Of a DNA stretch of 64,000 bases, positions 59,474-64,000 are shown one piece after another. The stretch's first letter is position 1; every line of letters begins with the position of its first letter. This stretch comes from Halogranum amylolyticum (GTDB lineage Archaea; Halobacteriota; Halobacteria; Halobacteriales; Haloferacaceae). The stretch is from NCBI RefSeq assembly GCF_900110465.1, contig NZ_FODV01000022.1:1-64000 (forward strand), in the 5' to 3' direction. The notes under the pieces are model-generated. The model was not told the DNA's origin. It saw only the letters and a program-made list of their open reading frames with translations, and searched no databases. A program made the position numbers and the translations under genes.

Positions 59474-60895
59474 TCAGTCGTCGGCCGCCGGAGCGACGTC
59501 GGCCTCGGGGCCGCGGGTCGCGTCGGCGTCGCGCCACGTCCCGCGTCTGTACCACGTGTAGGCGATGAGCGCGCCGGCGACGTTGGAGATAGAGAAGGCC
59601 AGCCAGATGCCGTTCTCGCCCAACTGCTGTGCACCGACCCACGCGGTCGGCAGACGGATGACCCCGAGCATCGTGATGGCGATGACGGCGGCGATCAGCG
59701 TCTTGCCCGCGCCGCGGAAACTGCCGGTGTAGGCGCGCATGATGCCGATGAACCCGAAGGTGGGAGCGACCCACCGGAGGAACGACGCGCCGACGGCGAT
59801 GACGGCGGCGTCGGTGGTGAACAGCGCCGTGATGGGGCGGGCGGCGACGAAGGCGACGACACCCAGAAGCGAGAGGACGGCGAACATCACCTTCGCGGCG
59901 AAGTTGGCCGCCCCGGCCGCGCGGTCGGGTTTCCCTGCACCGATGTTCTGGCCGGTCATCGTCTCGACGCCGCGGGCGACGGCGATGGCCGGCAGGAAGA
60001 TGACCGAGAAGACGCGGACGCCGATACCGTAGCCCGCGACGACCGTATCGGGGAACAGCGCGACGATGACCAGGAGGAGGTTGACCGACAGCGCCCGTCC
60101 GGTCCCCTCGATGGAGGCGGGGACGCCGATAGAGAGCAGCTTTCTCGCGTACGAGAAGTCCGGTCGCATCTCGGAGAGGCGGATCTGGACGCCGCGACTC
60201 CCCTCGAACATGAGATAGAGGCCGACGATCAGGGCGAGCGCTCGCGAGAAGACGGTGGCGACGGCGGCCCCTTGAATCCCGAGCTCGGGGAACGGCCCCC
60301 AGCCGAAGATGAGAAACGGGTCGAGGGCGATGTTGAGCGTCACCGACCCGAACATCACGAGCATCGGGGTGATGGTGTCGCCGTAGCCCCGCATCAGCGA
60401 GACGAAGACGAAGAAGCCGAACATGAAGACGAGCCCCACCGAGATGACCTCCATGTAGTCCGTCGCCAGCGGCAGCACGTCCGCCGACGCACCGAGCAGT
60501 CCGAGGAACTGCTCGACGAAGAGGAAGCCGATACCGCCGAGTAGGACGGCCGCCAGGAGCGAGAACGTCACCGTCTGCGAGGCCGCGTACTCGGCGCGCT
60601 TCGGTTCGTCGGCGCCGGTGTGCTGGGCGACGAGGACGCTCCCCGCGACCGAGAGCCCCATCCCGAGTGCGATGAGCAGGAACACCATCGGGAACGCGAA
60701 ACTGATCGCGGCGAGTTCCTCGGTGCCGTACTGACCGAGCCAGAACGTGTCCGCGAGGTTGTACGCCGTCTGTAGCAGGTTCGTGACGACGATGGGCAGC
60801 GAGAGGTAGAACAGGGGTTTGGCGATGCCGCCCTCGGTCAGGTTCACCTCGTCGCGGCCCTTGAACAGCGATCCGAGTCGCCCGCGGAGGCTCAC
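59474..60895 (-). CDS. MATE family efflux transporter
   Basis: 473 residues, twelve helices in two MatE halves. FYLSLPIVVTNLLQTAYNLADTFWLGQ and ETMTGQNIGAGKPDRA are family signatures. Exports cationic drugs or metabolites in exchange for sodium or protons. The start overlaps the tetR stop by four bases, so the two form an operon. Confidence 0.92.
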   Translation of the reverse strand: MSLRGRLGSLFKGRDEVNLTEGGIAKPLFYLSLPIVVTNLLQTAYNLADTFWLGQYGTEELAAISFAFPMVFLLIALGMGLSVAGSVLVAQHTGADEPKRAEYAASQTVTFSLLAAVLLGGIGFLFVEQFLGLLGASADVLPLATDYMEVISVGLVFMFGFFVFVSLMRGYGDTITPMLVMFGSVTLNIALDPFLIFGWGPFPELGIQGAAVATVFSRALALIVGLYLMFEGSRGVQIRLSEMRPDFSYARKLLSIGVPASIEGTGRALSVNLLLVIVALFPDTVVAGYGIGVRVFSVIFLPAIAVARGVETMTGQNIGAGKPDRAAGAANFAAKVMFAVLSLLGVVAFVAARPITALFTTDAAVIAVGASFLRWVAPTFGFIGIMRAYTGSFRGAGKTLIAAVIAITMLGVIRLPTAWVGAQQLGENGIWLAFSISNVAGALIAYTWYRRGTWRDADATRGPEADVAPAADD

Positions 60896-61503
60896 GCCGG
60901 GACCTCCGCCTCCCCGTCGACGAGGAGTTCCGTCCGGACGTACTCGTGCAACAGGCGCCGACTCTCCTCGAACGACGCGCCGGTGGCGACGAACCGCGTC
61001 TGGGCACCTGTCAGATACGTCTTGACGAAGGTGGCGACGTCACTGGGGTCGCGCTCGGCGACGATCAGCCCCTGATCGATGCCCTCGGCGACGAGCGACT
61101 CGATGCGGGCCTGCAGCCGCTGGTCGAACGCAGAGAGTCGCTCCCGATAGATCGGCTCGTACGGAGCCTGTGCCTTCAGTTCGAGGACGGCCGTTTTGAA
61201 CTCCGCGTCGGGTGATTCGTCGTCGTCGTCGGTCGGCGGCGTCAACGCCGTGTCGACGAGGTCGAACAGCCGTTCGACCGGGTCGTCGCCGTCGAGGTCG
61301 GCGATCCGCGTCTCGAAGTCGTCGAGCAGTCCGTCGAGAAACGTCTCCAAGAGCGCCTGCTTGCTGTCGAAGTGATAGTGGAGTGCGGCCTTACTCTTGT
61401 CGCACTCGTCGGCGATGTCCTGCATCGTCAACTCGGCGTACCCGTGCTTGCAGAGTGCGCAGTACGTCGCGTCTACGATGTCGTCTGCTGGCTCCTGTGT
61501 CAT
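60892..61503 (-). CDS. TetR/AcrR family repressor of the MATE exporter
   Basis: 203 residues. The N-terminal HTH is ELTMQDIADECDKSKAALHYHFDSKQALLETFLD (residues about 24-58), textbook TetR. The C-terminal ligand domain is acidic. It precedes the exporter gene in one operon, and a perfect 14-base palindrome overlaps its promoter, so autoregulation and control of the exporter are likely. Confidence 0.9.
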   Translation of the reverse strand: MTQEPADDIVDATYCALCKHGYAELTMQDIADECDKSKAALHYHFDSKQALLETFLDGLLDDFETRIADLDGDDPVERLFDLVDTALTPPTDDDDESPDAEFKTAVLELKAQAPYEPIYRERLSAFDQRLQARIESLVAEGIDQGLIVAERDPSDVATFVKTYLTGAQTRFVATGASFEESRRLLHEYVRTELLVDGEAEVPA

Positions 61504-61536
61504 TGATGAGAGGCGAGAGTAATCGTACGTGTATTT

Positions 61537-61550
61537 ACTGACTAGTCAGT
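61537..61550. promoter_or_regulatory. Palindromic operator for the TetR-family gene
   Basis: ACTGACTAGTCAGT is a perfect 14-base palindrome, 34-47 bases before the tetR start. On the minus strand it adjoins the TATA-like AAATAC. TetR proteins bind palindromes of this size. Confidence 0.6.
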
Positions 61551-61693
61551 CAAAAGCGTTCTGAACAGCGACCGATCTGACTCGACGTCCCACGAGAGCC
61601 GTTCCCACCAATCGCTCGACGACAGCCGTTCGAGACGGACATTTTAACATACGGTATAATAATGAGGCTGCTTTCCGTTGGAGGGACACTGTA

Positions 61694-64000
61694 ATGCGTC
61701 TCAGCCTCCCCGCTGGTCTGGGGTCTCTCCTGCTCGTCGGCGTTCTGGTGGTCGCGACGCTCCCGGTCGCCGCCGTCCCCGCACTGGACGATCCGACGGC
61801 CACCGAGTCGGTCTCCGTCTCGCAGGTTGACTCGACGACATCGACGGCGGACCCGACATCGACGCCCGACCCGACGACGACAGCCGACCCGACGACGACA
61901 GCCGACCCGACAGCCGACCCGACAGCGACGTCGGAACCGACGCAGTCGCCGACACCGGAGTTGACCACGACGACGCCGCCCTCGGAGACGCCGACCGACT
62001 CACCCACGGCGACGTCCGACCCGACGCAAGAGCCGACCACGACCACCGGGCCGACCACGACGTCGTCGTCACCGTCGCCGACAGAGTCGGACGACGATGG
62101 GAGTGGCGGTGACGAGGGGAGCGACAGTACGGACGACGATGACGACGACAGTACGGACGACAGACGGCGAGGTGCCGGGAAAGCCCGGCAACTCGGCGAC
62201 CGCCTCACGAACAGTATCGACGCTACGGGTGCGGGCGAGTTCCGGCGTGCACAGCACCTCGTCGGCGAGAACTACACGCAGACGCTCTCGGCGTACGAGT
62301 CGCTCACGGGCAAGGACGGCGCCGTCGCCGGGTTCGACGGTGCACAGTCGAACCAACAGACGTACGTCGCGCTGGTCGACGAGTACGTGACGACGCGTCG
62401 TCAGTACCGGACTGCCGCCCAGAACGGCAACGAGAGCGGCCAACGACAGCTCTCGCGGAAGCTCACTCGACTGGCCGACGCGGCTAACACGACCGCTGCG
62501 CGACTGCAGCGGAACTACAGTCGTATCGAACGGCGGACCGCGGTGAGTCTCGCCGACGCCTCCGCGACGGTCGAGGCCGGCCAGCGGTGGATCGCCAGAC
62601 AGCAGGCGCAGGTCGACCCGCCCGAGCTCACCCGCACCCAGTTGCGAGCCACCACCGACGCCGACAGCGTCTCCTTCCTGTCGCCGGCGACGGTTCGGGG
62701 GACGCTGATGGCAGCGGACGGATCGCCGGTCGCGAACCAGCAGGTCACCTTCACCGTCGGCGGACAGCGCGTCACGACGACGACGGACGGGGCTGGCGCG
62801 TTCAGCTTCGACTACCGACCGACGGCGGTCGCTCGCTCGGCCGAGCAGGTGACCCTCGAGTTCGTCCCGACCCGGACGGCCCCTTACACTCGGGCGACCA
62901 CCGACCTCTCCCTCGGCGTCGAGCAGACGACCGGCGACGTCTCGGTCACACAGTCACCGTCGAACGTCGGGTTCGGCGACGAACTGACGGTTCGGGGCCG
63001 TGTCGAGGCCGACGACGTTCCGGCTGCGTCGGTCCCCGTGGTTGTCCGACTCGGCGACACAACGCTCGGCACCGTCGAGACCGCTCCCGAGGGGACGTTC
63101 TCGCTGACGACCCGACTGCCCGCGTCGGTGGCGGCTGGCGACCGACGGCTCACTGCGGCACTCGCGATGGAGGATCGAGCGCTGACCGCCGAGAGCGGCC
63201 GGGCCGAACTCTCCGTCAGGAGGACGGCGACGTCGCTGAGCCTCCGCGTCGCAGACGCCTCACCGCAACAGGTGTCCGTCTCCGGCACGCTAACGACCGA
63301 GGCGGGGACCGCCGTCGCCGGCGAGGAGATCCGGTTCACCGCCGGTGAGTCGGTTCTCGGAACGGCGACGACCGGCTCCAACGGGACGTACGAGGCGAAC
63401 CTCTCGCTGTCCTCGGACGCTCGTGACGCCGTCGATGCCGGCGCCGACGGCGAGATCACCGTCCGGGCCGCCTACGAGGGTGAGGGGTCCAACCTCGACG
63501 CCTCGAACGACGCCGCGACCGTCCCGCTGCAGGCGGGCGACGGGGACGGTGGTGGGGGTCTCGGTGGTCTCGGCACTGTCGCCGGGTTCGACGTGCTCCT
63601 CGTCGGCGTCGCCGGCGCCGTCTTCCTCCTGCTGCTGTTGCTCGCCGCGTGGGGTATCCTGCGGTTCGGCGCGGGAGCAGTCGACGACGAGAGCGAAGAG
63701 TCCGGGGAAGGAGCGCAAGGCGACGACAGGGACGGCGACGGCGGTGGCGACGCAGACACCGACGAACCGGTGGACGACGCGACGAACGAGCGCGCCGCCA
63801 CGTCGACCGAAGCGACGTCGCGTGAAGCGACGTCGTCCGGGGCGTCCGGTCGGCCTGCCGGCAACCAGTTCTCGTGGTCGGACGTCGAAGACGACGGGAC
63901 CGTTCCAGCCGACAGTTCGCAGTCGACCGCCGCGTCCGCGAGAACCGACGACGGCGCTCCCGGCGACGTCGATCGGGACGAAGACGATGTCACCCCCGAG
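61694..64000 (+). CDS. Large secreted, membrane-anchored surface protein (3' end outside window)
   Basis: 769 codons are visible and the frame is open at the window end. Signal sequence about residues 1-27. A Thr/Pro/Asp/Ser stalk (about 30-135) has repeated TADPTTT units, then an Asp-rich stretch. A helical region (RRAQHLVGENYTQTLSAYES to about residue 320) follows, then at least three Ig-like or carboxypeptidase-regulatory-like repeats (VRGTLMAADGSPVANQQVTFTVGG and similar). One membrane helix lies at about 629-655 (VLLVGVAGAVFLLLLLLAAW), then a long acidic cytoplasmic tail. It resembles haloarchaeal surface proteins that end in a DUF4129-type domain, but that end is not visible. Confidence 0.8.
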   Translation, partial: MRLSLPAGLGSLLLVGVLVVATLPVAAVPALDDPTATESVSVSQVDSTTSTADPTSTPDPTTTADPTTTADPTADPTATSEPTQSPTPELTTTTPPSETPTDSPTATSDPTQEPTTTTGPTTTSSSPSPTESDDDGSGGDEGSDSTDDDDDDSTDDRRRGAGKARQLGDRLTNSIDATGAGEFRRAQHLVGENYTQTLSAYESLTGKDGAVAGFDGAQSNQQTYVALVDEYVTTRRQYRTAAQNGNESGQRQLSRKLTRLADAANTTAARLQRNYSRIERRTAVSLADASATVEAGQRWIARQQAQVDPPELTRTQLRATTDADSVSFLSPATVRGTLMAADGSPVANQQVTFTVGGQRVTTTTDGAGAFSFDYRPTAVARSAEQVTLEFVPTRTAPYTRATTDLSLGVEQTTGDVSVTQSPSNVGFGDELTVRGRVEADDVPAASVPVVVRLGDTTLGTVETAPEGTFSLTTRLPASVAAGDRRLTAALAMEDRALTAESGRAELSVRRTATSLSLRVADASPQQVSVSGTLTTEAGTAVAGEEIRFTAGESVLGTATTGSNGTYEANLSLSSDARDAVDAGADGEITVRAAYEGEGSNLDASNDAATVPLQAGDGDGGGGLGGLGTVAGFDVLLVGVAGAVFLLLLLLAAWGILRFGAGAVDDESEESGEGAQGDDRDGDGGGDADTDEPVDDATNERAATSTEATSREATSSGASGRPAGNQFSWSDVEDDGTVPADSSQSTAASARTDDGAPGDVDRDEDDVTPE

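Noticed and set aside
61855..61935. Short repeated units (GACCCGACGACGACAGCC) considered as a CRISPR or structural repeat
   Set aside because: They are in frame and encode the TADPTTT stalk of the surface protein.

Overview
The window is chromosomal DNA of a halophilic archaeon (class Halobacteria). The evidence is very high GC with strong GC preference at third codon positions, acidic proteins, Tat-type signals with lipoboxes on secreted proteins, GTG starts with TGATG/ATGA/GTGA overlaps, and marker genes: TFB, aIF5B/IF2, Nob1, Pus10, archaeal SecF-SecD, pyruvoyl arginine decarboxylase and Bat/HTH-10 regulators. Genus cannot be fixed from the sequence. I see no rRNA, tRNA or CRISPR array.

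Layout. 1-416: right end of an IS200/IS605-type element with the 3' part of tnpB. 519-9609: site-2 protease, arginine decarboxylase, IF2, PRC-barrel protein, Nob1, CPBP protease, FAD oxidoreductase. 9654-19653: glucose-6-phosphate isomerase, a PHP phosphoesterase, a broken GNAT gene, secF-secD, RNase HII and Pus10. 19942-23850: DMT exporter, DUF4112 protein, M48 protease and small genes. 24108-29888: a phosphate-uptake operon pstS-pstC-pstA-pstB-phoU. 29916-35547: secreted glycine/asparagine/threonine-rich lipoprotein, ABC exporter pair, phosphatase, DUF2270 protein and a TFB. 35798-41113: DICT regulator, a low-GC islet, a reading-frame-broken membrane gene, UppP-like phosphatase, small zinc fingers and an HTH-10 regulator. 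41114-44518: nikMNQO nickel transporter divergent from nikR, with a 3' ureF fragment fused behind nikO. 44549-48830: stress protein, two DUF7331-like small genes and a PAS/GAF Bat regulator. 49118-58680: SprT-like protein, DMT exporter, M14 carboxypeptidase, gamma-glutamyltransferase, oxidoreductase, response regulator and UbiB-type kinase. 59155-64000: MATE exporter with its TetR regulator, and a large surface protein that runs off the window.

The most informative observations are regulatory or concern gene decay. The nikM/nikR intergenic region holds an inverted repeat with the same 6-16-6 geometry as the E. coli NikR operator. The nickel operon ends in a ureF remnant, suggesting that a urease cluster was deleted while the transporter and its regulator stayed. 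Two further loci (12.5-13.0 kb and 37.5-37.9 kb) look like damaged genes that a simple ORF caller misses. The tnpB end carries a terminal hairpin and a TCAA site, which would place a TnpB guide just outside the element.
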